Shown: positions 1-10,802 of the stretch, in pieces | How positions within the stretch are numbered: the stretch's first letter is position 1 | How the letters are laid out: every line of letters begins with the position of its first letter | Origin: Pyxidicoccus xibeiensis | GTDB taxonomy: Bacteria > Myxococcota > Myxococcia > Myxococcales > Myxococcaceae | Direction of reading: 5' to 3' | Length of the DNA stretch: 64,000 bases | Assembly: GCF_024198175.1 (NCBI RefSeq) | Contig: NZ_JAJVKV010000002.1 | Span: forward strand, 372,001-436,000 | The notes under the pieces: model-generated | The model's database searches: none | Told to the model about the DNA's origin: nothing | What the model saw: only the letters and a program-made list of their open reading frames with translations | Made by a program: the position numbers and the translations under genes

Positions 1-39
1 GGGAAGAATGGGCCTGTCGCGTGATATCGGCCATTGATA

Positions 40-54
40 GTTGACATCATCAAC
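40..54. promoter_or_regulatory. Perfect dyad GTTGA-N5-TCAAC, possible LysR operator
   Basis: A perfect 5-bp inverted repeat with a 5-bp spacer lies 14 bp upstream of the first possible ATG of the LysR-type gene. LysR regulators usually bind interrupted dyads of the T-N11-A class next to their own gene, so autoregulation is plausible. The site is short and binding is not shown. A divergent target gene, if there is one, lies left of the window. Confidence 0.4.
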
Positions 55-67
55 ATAAGCGCCGCAT

Positions 68-958
68 ATGACGTGGGTGCTCTACACCGACCTGGACATG
101 GACCTGCTGCGGGCCTTCGTGACGGTGGTCGACGCGGGCGGGTTCACCGCCGCGGGGACGAGGCTCGGCCGTACGCAGGCGGCGATGAGCATCCGCATCA
201 AGCGACTGGAGGACGTGCTGGGGCGGCAGGTCTTCGACCGGAGCAGCCGCTCGCCGCTGCTGACGCCGGATGGAGAGCTGCTGCTGAGCTACGCGCGGCA
301 GATCCTGAAGCTGAATGACGAGACGGTGCAGCGCTTCAGCGAGCCGGACAGCGAGGGCGAGCTCCGGCTGGGCGTGGCGGAGTACTTCGTGCCGCAGCAC
401 CTGCCCGTCGTCCTGTCCCGCTTCACGCAGACGTACCCCCGCGTCCACATCCAGGTGAAGGTCGGGCTGAACGACAGCCTGTTCGAGTCCCTGGAGCGCG
501 GCGAGCTGGACGTCGTCATCTGCCGGACCGAGAAGCCGCGCCGGGGCGGACGGGTCGTGCGCCGCGAGCGGCTGCTGTGGACGGCGGCACCGGACTTCCG
601 GAGCGACGCCGCGTCGCCGCTCCCGCTCTGCATGCTGCCGCCTCCGTGTGTCTTCCGCTCGCGGGCCCTCGCGGGGCTGGAGTCCATCGGCCGGCCCTGG
701 CGGGTCCTCTACACGTGCGAGAGCGTGATGGGCGTCATCGCCGCGGCGCGAGCAGGCCTGGGCGTCGCCGTGCTCCCGGAGAGCGCGGTGACGGGAGGGC
801 TGCTGCCGCTGCCTCCCGAGGAGGGCTATCCGGAGCTCGGAGAAATCGAGCTGGCCATCTTCGGTGAGAGCCAGGAGCGCAAGCGACTGACGTCCACGCT
901 CGTGCGGTTCATCGAGGAGAGCCTGCGTCCGCTCGAGCTTCCCCGGCGCGCGGGGTGA
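68..958 (+). CDS. LysR-family transcriptional regulator
   Basis: This is a cytoplasmic DNA-binding regulator of 296 residues. The N-terminal winged helix-turn-helix (MDLLRAFVTVVDAGGF, then a TQAAMSIRIKRLE recognition region) is the classic LysR signature and resembles the LrhA/HdfR branch. The rest is a ligand-sensing domain (for example GELRLGVAEYF and GELDVVI). The effector is unknown. The start is uncertain: ATG at 68 gives ten extra residues, while ATG at 98 gives the more typical LysR N-terminus, and neither has a clear Shine-Dalgarno. The gene converges on the kinase gene ending at 968 with only 9 bp between stop codons. Confidence 0.85.
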   Translation: MTWVLYTDLDMDLLRAFVTVVDAGGFTAAGTRLGRTQAAMSIRIKRLEDVLGRQVFDRSSRSPLLTPDGELLLSYARQILKLNDETVQRFSEPDSEGELRLGVAEYFVPQHLPVVLSRFTQTYPRVHIQVKVGLNDSLFESLERGELDVVICRTEKPRRGGRVVRRERLLWTAAPDFRSDAASPLPLCMLPPPCVFRSRALAGLESIGRPWRVLYTCESVMGVIAAARAGLGVAVLPESAVTGGLLPLPPEEGYPELGEIELAIFGESQERKRLTSTLVRFIEESLRPLELPRRAG

Positions 959-967
959 GTGCGCCGC

Positions 968-2281
968 TCAGGTCACGGTGCCGGCCCTGCCGCCCGTGGC
1001 CCAGCGCTCCAGCCGCAGCAGCTCTCCGCCCGCCAGCTTCGGACGCCCCTGCGCATCGGGGGCGAGCTCGCTCGGCGCCGCGTGCAGGTAGACCCGCACC
1101 TCGGTCACCCTGCCGGAAGCCGCCTGGGCCCGGGTGAGGACTTCCTCCGCGAGGGCTCGGGCCTCCTGCATCGACGGGACACGTGCCGCTGCGTCTTCGG
1201 GCAGCGCGCGCCAGGCCAGCAAGGCGTTGCCGCCCTCCAGCGCGAACACCCAGCCCGAGGACTCCAGCGCAGCGCGGGCCGCGTCCAGCGCGGCGTCTCT
1301 CGCGTCCAGGTCCTCGTCCGAGGGTTCTTCATGAGCGTCGGAGAACCGCACGTCCACATGGATACCCGCGGCCCAGGGCCAGGCCGTGGCTGGCGCGAGC
1401 ACCGCTCTCAGGGCCGCGAGGAAGGAGGGCACGTCCGGCCAGCGCTCCTCGGGGCGCTTCGCGAGGCAGCGCCGCACCGCGGCCTCCAGCGCGGGCGGTG
1501 CCTGGACGCGCTCTCCCAGTCGCGGTGGTGGGGCGTGCAGGTGCTGTTCCTCGACCTCCACCGCGCTCGCTCCCTCGAACGGGAGCCTCCCCGTGAGGAG
1601 CTGATAGAGGAGCACGCCCAGCGCGTACAGGTCCGTGCGCGCATCCACGGCCTGTCCGCGAATCTGCTCTGGGGCCATCGCCACCGGCGTGCCCAGGACC
1701 GCGCCCGCGCTCGTCAGGCCGGACAGCCCCTCCGGCACCTGGACGCGGGCGATGCCGAAGTCCACCAGCTTCACCGTGAAGCCCTCCGCGCGCGGGATGA
1801 CCATCACGTTCTGCGCCTTGAGGTCGCGGTGCAGGACGCCCCGGACATGGGCGTGGTGCAGCGCCGCGCCCAGCTCCTCCATCACCGTGAGCGCCTCCTC
1901 GGTGGAGAAGGGCCCCCGCTGCGCGAGCCACCGGTCCACGCTCTCTCCGGGCAGCCACTCCATGGCCAGCCACGGGCGGCCGTCCCGCAGCTCGCCGTAC
2001 TCCAGGACCTCCACGATGTGCGGATGGCGCAGGGCCTGGAGCGTGTCCGCTTCCTGCTTGAAGCGGCGCAGCACCTCGGGTGTGTGGTTGTACTGCTCGC
2101 GCAGCACCTTCACGGCGGCGGGCAGGTGCGTGGAGGCATGGCTGGCGCGGTAGAGCCACGCGGTGACCCCCGGGTGGACGCGTGCCTCCACCACCCACGG
2201 GCCCACGAGGGCTCCGCGCTCCAGCTCGTCACCGTACAGGGCCACCTCCGCCCCGGGAGCAGTGTCGTCGCGTCCGGCCAT
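968..2281 (-). CDS. Serine/threonine protein kinase (Hanks type), 437 aa
   Basis: This is a cytoplasmic eukaryotic-like Ser/Thr kinase. The ATP-binding lysine is in AVKVL (about residue 58), the catalytic loop HRDLKAQNV starts at residue 151, DFG is at 174-176, and an APE motif follows. The glycine-rich loop is poorly conserved: the sequence after GPWVVEA lacks GxGxxG. Residues from about 290 to the end form an unrecognised domain, and I see no membrane segment. It lies 23 bp downstream of a second, larger kinase gene on the same strand, so the two are probably co-transcribed with the XRE gene further upstream. The substrate is unknown; such kinases are abundant in myxobacteria and often control development or metabolism. 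Confidence 0.9.
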   Translation of the reverse strand: MAGRDDTAPGAEVALYGDELERGALVGPWVVEARVHPGVTAWLYRASHASTHLPAAVKVLREQYNHTPEVLRRFKQEADTLQALRHPHIVEVLEYGELRDGRPWLAMEWLPGESVDRWLAQRGPFSTEEALTVMEELGAALHHAHVRGVLHRDLKAQNVMVIPRAEGFTVKLVDFGIARVQVPEGLSGLTSAGAVLGTPVAMAPEQIRGQAVDARTDLYALGVLLYQLLTGRLPFEGASAVEVEEQHLHAPPPRLGERVQAPPALEAAVRRCLAKRPEERWPDVPSFLAALRAVLAPATAWPWAAGIHVDVRFSDAHEEPSDEDLDARDAALDAARAALESSGWVFALEGGNALLAWRALPEDAAARVPSMQEARALAEEVLTRAQAASGRVTEVRVYLHAAPSELAPDAQGRPKLAGGELLRLERWATGGRAGTVT

Positions 2282-2304
2282 GGGCCATCACTAGCACGAG
2301 CCGC

Positions 2305-5300
2305 CTACGTGTTCCCGCGCGGCTCCCGCACCAGCATCCGCACGCGCTCCGTCCAGAGGGGCGCCTCGCTCACCGTGGCGTCCACTTCCTCCACGCGGGC
2401 TCGCAGGGTGGCCTCGTCTCCCGCGGCGCGGGCCGCTCGCGCCGCCCAGACGAGGACTTCCAGCCGCTCGTCCGGGGTGGCCTGCTGGCGTGCCTCCTCC
2501 ACCAGCCGCGCCCACTCGTCCGCCCCATAGGCCAGCGCCCCGCGCGCCTCTCCCACCACGCGGTGCACCACCGACAGCATCAGCCGGTCCGCGGGTGGCA
2601 TGCGCGCGGTGGGGGCCAGCTCCTCCAGCCATGCGAGCTGGCGCGCCGCTTCCGCCATGTCACCCAGCTCGCAGCACAGGCGCGCCACCAGCAGCGCGTC
2701 CTGCGTCATCGAGGCCTGGAAGAAGCGCTGGCTGAGCACGCCTGCCCGCCGAGCCAGGCCGAGCGCCTCGGCGGCCCGGCCCTGGTAGAGCAGCAGCAGG
2801 GCCAGGTTGAAGGCCGAGGTCCGCTCTATCTGCACGTTGCCCAGCTCGCGCCCCAGGGACACGGCGCGCTCCAGGTCCGTCCGCGCGCCCTCCACGTCCC
2901 GGCGCTGCACGTGCAGCACCATCCGGTTGTTGAGCGTCACGCCCAGGTGCAGCGTGTCTCCCGTGGCCTCGCAGAGCGCGATGGCCTCGTCGAAGCGCCG
3001 GGCCGCGTCCTCGAGCTGGCCCGTCCAGGCCAGCATCGCGCCGAGCATGGCCAGGGCGATGGCCTCCGTCTCCGCGTCACCCGTGGCCCGTGCCATCTGC
3101 ACGGCCCGCTCCAGCGGGGGCACCGCGCCGGTGATGTCCTCGCTCCTCACGACCACGCGGGCCTGGGCCAGGGCATGTCTCGCGGCCAGCTCCGGCGGCA
3201 CCGTGTCACCGAGGCGGCGCAGGGCCTGGGCCAGCAGGGCAGTGGAGCCCTCCGCGTCGTCCCGCCAGTCCAGCGCGGTAGCCTCCTCCAGCAGCAGGTC
3301 GGCCTCGCGCACGGTGTCGCCGCGTGCCTCGGCCAGCGCCCTCGCGGCGCGCAGGTCCTCCAGTGCGTCGTCGATGCGCTGCAGCCGGTAGCGCACGCGG
3401 CCCCGTCCGGACAGCAGCTCTAGCCGGAGGACGTCGTCTCCGTGCGGCAGCAGGTCCAGGGCGGCGGAGGAGTGTCGCTCCGCTTCCAGCAGCCGGTGCG
3501 CGCGGCGGTGGGCCTCGGCCAGGGTGCGGTGGAGCTCGAAGGCCAGGGCCACGTCCCCCGCGGCCTCCGCCAGCCGGGCCTTTCGGATGGGCGCGGCGTC
3601 CGGCAGGGCTCGCAGCGCCGCGGCGCAGATGCGCCGTCGCACCGCTGTGGGGAGCAGCGCTCCGAAGGCCTCGCGCAGGGACGGGTGCTCGAAGCGCCAG
3701 CGCCGGGGACCGCGAGGCTCCAGCATGCCCGCTCTCGCCAGCCGCTCCAGGGCGACGCCCGGGTCCAGGGAGAGGTCCAGCTCCGCGCCCGCGTCCAGGT
3801 GGGCGAGCGTGGCGGACAGCTCCTCCAACCGGACCTCGTCCCCCAGCAGCGCGCCGACCTGGAGCAGCGAGCGCAGGCCCGAGGGCAGCGACGCGAGGCT
3901 CCGCTCCGCGAGCCTTTCATCCGGCCGCGTGCTGTCCGTCGCCAGGCCGTGCAGCGCGTCCGCCGCCAGGTAGGCGCCTCCACCGGCCGGTGCGCGGATG
4001 GCGCCCGCCGCACGGAGCGCGCGCACCGTCTCCATCATGCGCAGCGGCGAGCCTCCGCACCGGTCCACCAGCTCGCGCACCACGCCCTCGGCGAGCAGGT
4101 CCACGGGACGCAAGAGCTCGCGCAGCAGCTCGCGCGCGGCGCCCTCGGAAAGTGGAGGCAGGTCCCACTGCGCCGCGTCCCTGGCGCGCTCTCCCAGGTA
4201 CGGCCGGAGTCCCAGCAGCCGGTGCCGCCCGGCGAGGACGATGCACAGCGGGGCCCGGACGCCGGCCAGGGTGGCCAGCTCCAACGCATCCAGCGCGGTG
4301 GGGTCCAGCGTGTGCGCATCGTCCACGAGCAGCACGAGAGGGCGCTCGGACGCGAGCCGCCACAGCCGTGAAGCCAGGGCCCGGGCGATGAGCTGGCGGC
4401 GCGCGGCCGGATGGGCCGTGGCGGTCTCCACCGAGGGCCCGGCATCGGCGAGGAGGTGGCCCACCGTCTCGTCGGGAGGCGTGGAGGGAGGCAGGCCGAG
4501 GACGGTGGTGATGAGGTTGCGCAGGCCACTGTCACTGGCGCTGCCCTCGTCGGGGACGGCTTCCACGAAGAGGGCCGACACGCCGGGGGTGCTTCGCAGC
4601 TCGCGGTGCCACGTGGTCAGCAGCCGCGTCTTGCCCTGACCTTCCTCGCCCAGCAGGGTCCGCAGGGCGGGGGCTCCACTGTCGCGGACACGTGCGAGCC
4701 CGTCCCTCAGCCAGGCCAGCTCCGCGTCCCGGCCCAGCGTGACGGCGACGGGCAGGAGCACGACCTCCGGTACCGGCGTGCGGCCCGGCGGAGCGTTGCC
4801 AAGGGAGGCCTGGGCCTCGGGGGTGAAGAGGAGGTGCCCGATGGGGGAGGGCGGTGTCTCGGAAGCAGCGGCGGGGGAGGGCCACCACCGCTCGGGGTGC
4901 TCCACGGCGGCGCCGCCCACCGTCACCCGTCCGGTCCGCTCGCGCAGGCGCAAGGGGGCGCGGTGGAGGACGCGCACCGAGCCGGAGGGCAGGCTCGGTC
5001 CGAGCGCGTCTGCTGCCTTGAGCGCCGTGCGCAGCCCGGCCTCTATGGTGGTCGCATGGGGGAAGGCGAAGAGGGCGAGCCCGGCCTCTACTCGCGCCAG
5101 CTCCGCGCCGGAGCCGGCGAGGTGTACGAGCAGCGCGGGCACGTCCAGCGACGTCCTCACGCCCAGCAGGGCGACTTCGCGCGGGCTCCTTCCGCCCTGT
5201 GGAGGGAGGGATACCGGGGCCTCTTCATCTCCGGGCGGGGCCATGGGCGCGTCCTGGCGCCCATCGGTTGACGTTGCATGAAGAGGACTCGGGGCCTCGG

Positions 5301-6249
5301 TAGGGGACGGGGCCGGAAGCTCCATCGCGCGCGCTGTATCGTCGAGCACCCCGCGCAGCGCTTTCGCCAGCGCTTGCGCGCTTTCGAACCGTTCCTCCGG
5401 ATTCTTGGCGAGCAGCCGCTGCACCAGCGCCTCGACCTCGGCGGGCACAGGCCCGGGCGCGAGCCCCGCCAGCGCGGGAGGCCGCCGTGAGACATGCGCC
5501 TGGAGCACCGCGGCCGTGTCCCCCACGAAGGGCGGCCGTCCGCAAACCAGCTCGAAGGCCATGATGCCCAGGCTGTACAGGTCCGCCCGCGCGTCGATGT
5601 CCCGCGCGTCCCGGCACTGCTCGGGCGCCATGTACTCGTGGGTGCCCAGCCGCTGCCCGGTCCGGGTGAGCGTCGTCGGCGGCGCCGTCGCGTCGTCCCC
5701 CGCCCCCAGCCGCGCCAGCCCGAAGTCCAGCAGCACGAGCCGCGCCCCGGCGAGCATCACGTTCTCCGGCTTGAGGTCCCGGTGCACGACGGCCGACGCA
5801 TGCATCCGCGCCACCGCCTCCGCCAGCGCCAGCATGACGGGCCCCGCCTCGTGCCATGGCCACGCCCCCGTGCCGGGCCGCTCCGCCATGGCTCGCGCCA
5901 GGGTGACGCCCTCAATCCGCTCCATCACCACCACGGGCTCGCCCGTCGTCGTGGTGACCTCCCCCAGCAGCTCCGGCGCGGTGGGAGGGCCCAGCCGCCG
6001 CAGCGCCTCGACCTCCCGCTCCAGGCGCTCGCTGGCCAGCGGCTCCAGCACCTTGAGGGCCACCTCGCGCCCGTCCTCCTCCCGCCGGGCGGCGAACACC
6101 CGCCCGAAACCGCCGCGTCCCAGGGCGGCTCCCACCGCGAAGCCGTACACGTCCGGAGGCCGGGCCGGGGGCTCCGGTGGGCGTGGCTCGGCCGGGGGAT
6201 GGAGGGGACAGCGCTCCGCCACGCGGCGGTGACAGGTGGGACAACGCAT
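2305..6249 (-). CDS. Multidomain Ser/Thr kinase with AAA-type ATPase and TPR-like region, 1314 aa
   Basis: The N-terminus carries a small CxxC-x7-CxxH motif (residues 3-17), probably a zinc ribbon. A full Ser/Thr kinase domain follows at about 35-300, with AxK in VALKVLEP, HRDLKPENVM, DFGLARLG and an APE motif. The middle contains an AAA/STAND-type ATPase with Walker A GEEGQGKT and Walker B LVLLVDDAH. The C-terminal third is alanine-rich helical repeats of TPR type. This kinase-ATPase-TPR layout matches the PknK-like kinases that sense a signal through the C-terminal scaffold. It lies 53 bp downstream of the XRE gene and 23 bp upstream of the second kinase, so they probably form one operon. 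The partner and signal are unknown. Confidence 0.88.
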   Translation of the reverse strand: MRCPTCHRRVAERCPLHPPAEPRPPEPPARPPDVYGFAVGAALGRGGFGRVFAARREEDGREVALKVLEPLASERLEREVEALRRLGPPTAPELLGEVTTTTGEPVVVMERIEGVTLARAMAERPGTGAWPWHEAGPVMLALAEAVARMHASAVVHRDLKPENVMLAGARLVLLDFGLARLGAGDDATAPPTTLTRTGQRLGTHEYMAPEQCRDARDIDARADLYSLGIMAFELVCGRPPFVGDTAAVLQAHVSRRPPALAGLAPGPVPAEVEALVQRLLAKNPEERFESAQALAKALRGVLDDTARAMELPAPSPTEAPSPLHATSTDGRQDAPMAPPGDEEAPVSLPPQGGRSPREVALLGVRTSLDVPALLVHLAGSGAELARVEAGLALFAFPHATTIEAGLRTALKAADALGPSLPSGSVRVLHRAPLRLRERTGRVTVGGAAVEHPERWWPSPAAASETPPSPIGHLLFTPEAQASLGNAPPGRTPVPEVVLLPVAVTLGRDAELAWLRDGLARVRDSGAPALRTLLGEEGQGKTRLLTTWHRELRSTPGVSALFVEAVPDEGSASDSGLRNLITTVLGLPPSTPPDETVGHLLADAGPSVETATAHPAARRQLIARALASRLWRLASERPLVLLVDDAHTLDPTALDALELATLAGVRAPLCIVLAGRHRLLGLRPYLGERARDAAQWDLPPLSEGAARELLRELLRPVDLLAEGVVRELVDRCGGSPLRMMETVRALRAAGAIRAPAGGGAYLAADALHGLATDSTRPDERLAERSLASLPSGLRSLLQVGALLGDEVRLEELSATLAHLDAGAELDLSLDPGVALERLARAGMLEPRGPRRWRFEHPSLREAFGALLPTAVRRRICAAALRALPDAAPIRKARLAEAAGDVALAFELHRTLAEAHRRAHRLLEAERHSSAALDLLPHGDDVLRLELLSGRGRVRYRLQRIDDALEDLRAARALAEARGDTVREADLLLEEATALDWRDDAEGSTALLAQALRRLGDTVPPELAARHALAQARVVVRSEDITGAVPPLERAVQMARATGDAETEAIALAMLGAMLAWTGQLEDAARRFDEAIALCEATGDTLHLGVTLNNRMVLHVQRRDVEGARTDLERAVSLGRELGNVQIERTSAFNLALLLLYQGRAAEALGLARRAGVLSQRFFQASMTQDALLVARLCCELGDMAEAARQLAWLEELAPTARMPPADRLMLSVVHRVVGEARGALAYGADEWARLVEEARQQATPDERLEVLVWAARAARAAGDEATLRARVEEVDATVSEAPLWTERVRMLVREPRGNT

Positions 6250-6302
6250 CGGGGGGAGCCCGGAGGCCGGAAGGCCGGCTTCCGCTCAGGACCGGCGAAT
6301 CA

Positions 6303-6551
6303 TCAATCAGACATCTCCGGCAGCTCGGGCAGCGTGTCCGGGTCCAGCTTCAGAATCACACACAGCCGCGTCAGCGTGGAGATGGTGGGCACCATGACCC
6401 CTCGCTCCACCCGGGCAAGGACCTCCACGGGAATCTCCAGCCGCTCGGCGACCTCCTCCATGCCGAGCCCCGCCTGCTGGCGGGCGGCCTTGAGTGCCGC
6501 GCCGAGCACCTCGGCCTTTTCCCTCCGACTCGTCGTCATACCCCCGAGCAT
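6303..6551 (-). CDS. Small XRE-family helix-turn-helix regulator
   Basis: A Cro/C1-type HTH fills most of this protein: GAALKAARQQAGLGMEEVAE, then LEIPVEVLARVERGVMVP and STLTRLCVIL. It is a likely cytoplasmic DNA-binding protein. The reading frame stays open to an ATG at 6650. I chose the ATG at 6551 because GGATGG sits 4 nt upstream; the ATG at 6539, with GGGGG almost touching it, is an alternative. The gene is first in a minus-strand unit with two Ser/Thr kinases, so it may regulate them or be a phosphorylation target; that is inference from position. The 260 bp to the divergent Nudix gene should hold promoters for both directions. Confidence 0.75.
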   Translation of the reverse strand: MLGGMTTSRREKAEVLGAALKAARQQAGLGMEEVAERLEIPVEVLARVERGVMVPTISTLTRLCVILKLDPDTLPELPEMSD

Positions 6552-6811
6552 GACGCCATCCGGCCGTTCCGTCATCCAATTCACCACATGCCCCAGCGAC
6601 GACGCACGGCCTCGAACAGTGTCTACGGGGTGCCCCGGGCCCGGACGCAAGCCCCCCGCCCGTGCGCGGGAACTGTGCTGCCCGGCGCCAGGGTGGCCGC
6701 TCCGTCGGGCCGTGCGCAGGGTGGGAGGATGGGCTGTGGCATTGGCGCCGGGCGGGTGCTGTGTTAGGTCGCCCGTCCCCGGTGTCCCTGCTCAGGAGAC
6801 AGGAGAAGCGA

Positions 6812-7219
6812 ATGGCCCGCCGCCACGTCCGCGTCGTCGGTGCAATGCTCCAGAACGAGCAGGGGTGCTACCTCATCACCCAGCGCCCCCCCAAAGCATC
6901 CCTGCCCCTGCTCTGGGAGTTTCCCGGTGGCCGGGTGGAGGAGGGCGAGGAAGATGCCGCCGCGCTCGCCCGCGAGATTCGCGAGGAGATGGGCGTGGCC
7001 GTCACGGTGCTCGAGGAGGCCATGCACACCCGCCACGAGTACCCGACCTACGACATCGACTTCCGGGTGTTCCACTGCCGGCTGGCGGAGCCCGAGGACC
7101 ACATCCGCCACCTGCGCGTGCATGACCACCGCTGGGTCAAGCTGGAGGAGATGTCGAAGTACCGCTTCCCGGACGCGGACGCCAAGACGCTCGCGAAGCT
7201 GCTGGGCCTGGACGCCTGA
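6812..7219 (+). CDS. Nudix hydrolase, MutT/8-oxo-dGTPase-like
   Basis: This 135-residue protein contains a perfect Nudix box at residues 40-62 (G-x5-E-x7-REIREEMGV), the metal-binding loop that hydrolyses nucleoside diphosphate-X compounds. Its length and the sequence before the box (PLLWEFPGG) fit MutT-type (d)NTP pyrophosphohydrolases that remove oxidised nucleotides. The exact substrate cannot be read from sequence. ATG 6812 has AGGAG at 6801-6805 and a 6-7 nt spacer, so it is preferred over an upstream in-frame start at 6662. The next gene begins 1 bp after its stop, suggesting co-transcription. Confidence 0.88.
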   Translation: MARRHVRVVGAMLQNEQGCYLITQRPPKASLPLLWEFPGGRVEEGEEDAAALAREIREEMGVAVTVLEEAMHTRHEYPTYDIDFRVFHCRLAEPEDHIRHLRVHDHRWVKLEEMSKYRFPDADAKTLAKLLGLDA

Positions 7220-7220
7220 C

Positions 7221-8150
7221 GTGGCGCGGCCCCTGGTCCTGGCAGTGCTCGCGGGGGTGCTCGCCGGGTGCTCCGGCTCCAAGCCCGTGCCCGTCGTCGA
7301 CACCGCACCGGACGCCGGCTCCCAGGTGCCCGCGGAGGGCGTGCCCGGCTGCACCTTGTATGGCGAGCCCCGACAGACAGGCACCAGTCCGGACGTGCTG
7401 CCCGAGCTGTCCGGCCTGGCCGCCAGCCAGCGCCACCCCGGCGTCTTCTGGGGAACCAATGACTCCGGCAACGACTTCGAGGCGTTCGCCCTGGACGAGA
7501 CGGGCGCCGTCCGCGCGCGGCTGACGCTCACCGGCGCCAACCCCCGGGACATCGAGGACGTGACGGTGGGCCCCTGCGCCCCCGGTGACTCGCGCTCCTG
7601 CGTCTTCCTGGCGGACATCGGCGACAACTTCGAGCGCCGCGACACGGTGTACCTCTTCCGCTTCCCCGAGCCCGAGACGCTCGCCGACGCCACCCTCGCC
7701 GCGGACGTGCTGCCCTTCACCTACGAGGGCGGCCCCCATGATGCCGAATCGCTGGTGATGGACGTGCGCTCGGGACGCCTGGCCATCATCACCAAGTCGC
7801 GGGTGTCGCTGGGGGACGTCTTCGCGCTGGAGGGGCTGCGGCCGGGCACGCCCGTCAGGGCGACGAAGCTGGGCACGCTGGAGGTGGCCGGAGGGCTGGA
7901 CGCGGCCACCACCGCCGCCTCGCTCCACCCATCCGGCCAGCGGCTGCTGCTGCGCACCTATACGCGGGCGTGGGAGCTGCGCCAGCCGGGCGCCGCTCGC
8001 CTGGAAGACCTCCTCAAGGGCCAGCTCGTCGAGGTGCCGTCCGCGAGCCAGGCACAGGCCGAGGCCATTACCTTTCTACAGGACGGCAACGGCTACCTGC
8101 TGGGCTCGGAGTTCACCAGTCAACCCCTGTACCGCACCGGATGTCGGTGA
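7221..8150 (+). CDS. Putative lipoprotein, beta-propeller-like, function unknown
   Basis: A GTG start at 7221, 1 bp after the Nudix stop, gives 309 residues with a short hydrophobic leader ending in the lipobox LAGC (Cys17), so it is probably an envelope lipoprotein. An upstream ATG in the same frame (6840) would overlap the Nudix gene and hide the signal peptide. The mature part has repeated short strands with acidic turns (NDSGNDFEAFALD, RDIEDVTVGP, LADIGDNFERRD), which suggests a propeller fold seen in secreted esterase-like or phytase-like proteins. No catalytic motif is certain. Confidence 0.75.
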   Translation: MARPLVLAVLAGVLAGCSGSKPVPVVDTAPDAGSQVPAEGVPGCTLYGEPRQTGTSPDVLPELSGLAASQRHPGVFWGTNDSGNDFEAFALDETGAVRARLTLTGANPRDIEDVTVGPCAPGDSRSCVFLADIGDNFERRDTVYLFRFPEPETLADATLAADVLPFTYEGGPHDAESLVMDVRSGRLAIITKSRVSLGDVFALEGLRPGTPVRATKLGTLEVAGGLDAATTAASLHPSGQRLLLRTYTRAWELRQPGAARLEDLLKGQLVEVPSASQAQAEAITFLQDGNGYLLGSEFTSQPLYRTGCR

Positions 8151-8291
8151 TCCGGCGCATCCCACTCCACACACCGTGAAGCCCGCCTGCCGGGTTGACG
8201 GTATGGCGACGGTGAACATCTTTGGCCACAGCCAGGGGTGCCGCCACATGGACACGGTGTCCCTGTTGTGCGGAGGAGGGGGAGGGCGAGC

Positions 8292-10349
<2,058 letters not shown>

Positions 10350-10382
10350 GAGACGCTCGGGCGCCTGCCCTGCTGCCGTGCC

Positions 10383-10427
10383 TTCGCCCACCGACGCCGC
10401 ATCAGCCTGCGGTGTCCGGTGGGCGAA
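10383..10427 (+). terminator. Long hairpin downstream of ftsH
   Basis: A perfect 11-bp outer stem (10383-10393 with 10417-10427) encloses an inner near-perfect 8-bp stem with a 6-nt loop. It begins 33 bp after the ftsH stop. It is followed only by a short AT-rich stretch, not a run of T, so it may be a terminator or an RNA-stabilising element. Confidence 0.55.
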
Positions 10428-10457
10428 ATTATCTTGAGCCCGAAAGGAGGCGTCGCC

Positions 10458-10703
10458 GTGGAGAATCGGATCGGCAAGAGCTACGTGGCCCGCAAGGCCC
10501 TCTTCGCCAAGGGGTTGAAGGAGGGGCGGCTCACGGTGCAGGAAATCGAGGAGGCGCTTCCCGCGGGGACGCTGACGGCGGCGGAGCGCTGGCTCCTCTA
10601 CTACTCGCTGCGAGCCGCGCAGGTGGAAATCGTAGACGAGGTGACCGGGCAGGTGGACCACGGCTTCATGGCCGAGTCACCCGCCGCGCCACAGGAGCAT
10701 TAG
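10458..10703 (+). CDS. Small protein resembling sigma-70 region 1.1
   Basis: GTG 10458 follows an excellent Shine-Dalgarno (AAAGGAGG at 10443-10450, 7-nt spacer) and gives 81 residues. The central part (KALFAKGLKEGRLTVQEIEEALP) closely resembles the autoinhibitory region 1.1 of primary sigma factors, which has the pattern L..GK..GYLT..EI...LP. No other sigma region is present. It may therefore bind RNA polymerase or DNA as a sigma-like decoy, but this is inference. It sits between ftsH and grpE, both heat-shock genes in most bacteria. An upstream ATG at 10419 in the same frame lacks a ribosome site and lies inside the ftsH hairpin. Confidence 0.7.
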   Translation: MENRIGKSYVARKALFAKGLKEGRLTVQEIEEALPAGTLTAAERWLLYYSLRAAQVEIVDEVTGQVDHGFMAESPAAPQEH

Positions 10704-10802
10704 CAGCGGACCCGCGTTGACAGGTGCGCCGTCGCGGTTACGTTCCGGGCACAAACCCACCACCGCGCGCCACGGCGCACCCACCATCGCCTCAGGTTCG
10801 AC

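Noticed and set aside
959-2530. Long plus-strand open frame (523 aa)
   Set aside because: It is antisense to the two kinase genes, has low-complexity Arg/His/Gln-rich translation and no family motif; typical of GC-rich shadow frames.
7221-8150. Longer start of the lipoprotein at ATG 6840
   Set aside because: It would overlap the Nudix gene almost completely and place the lipobox inside the protein; GTG 7221 gives a proper signal peptide.
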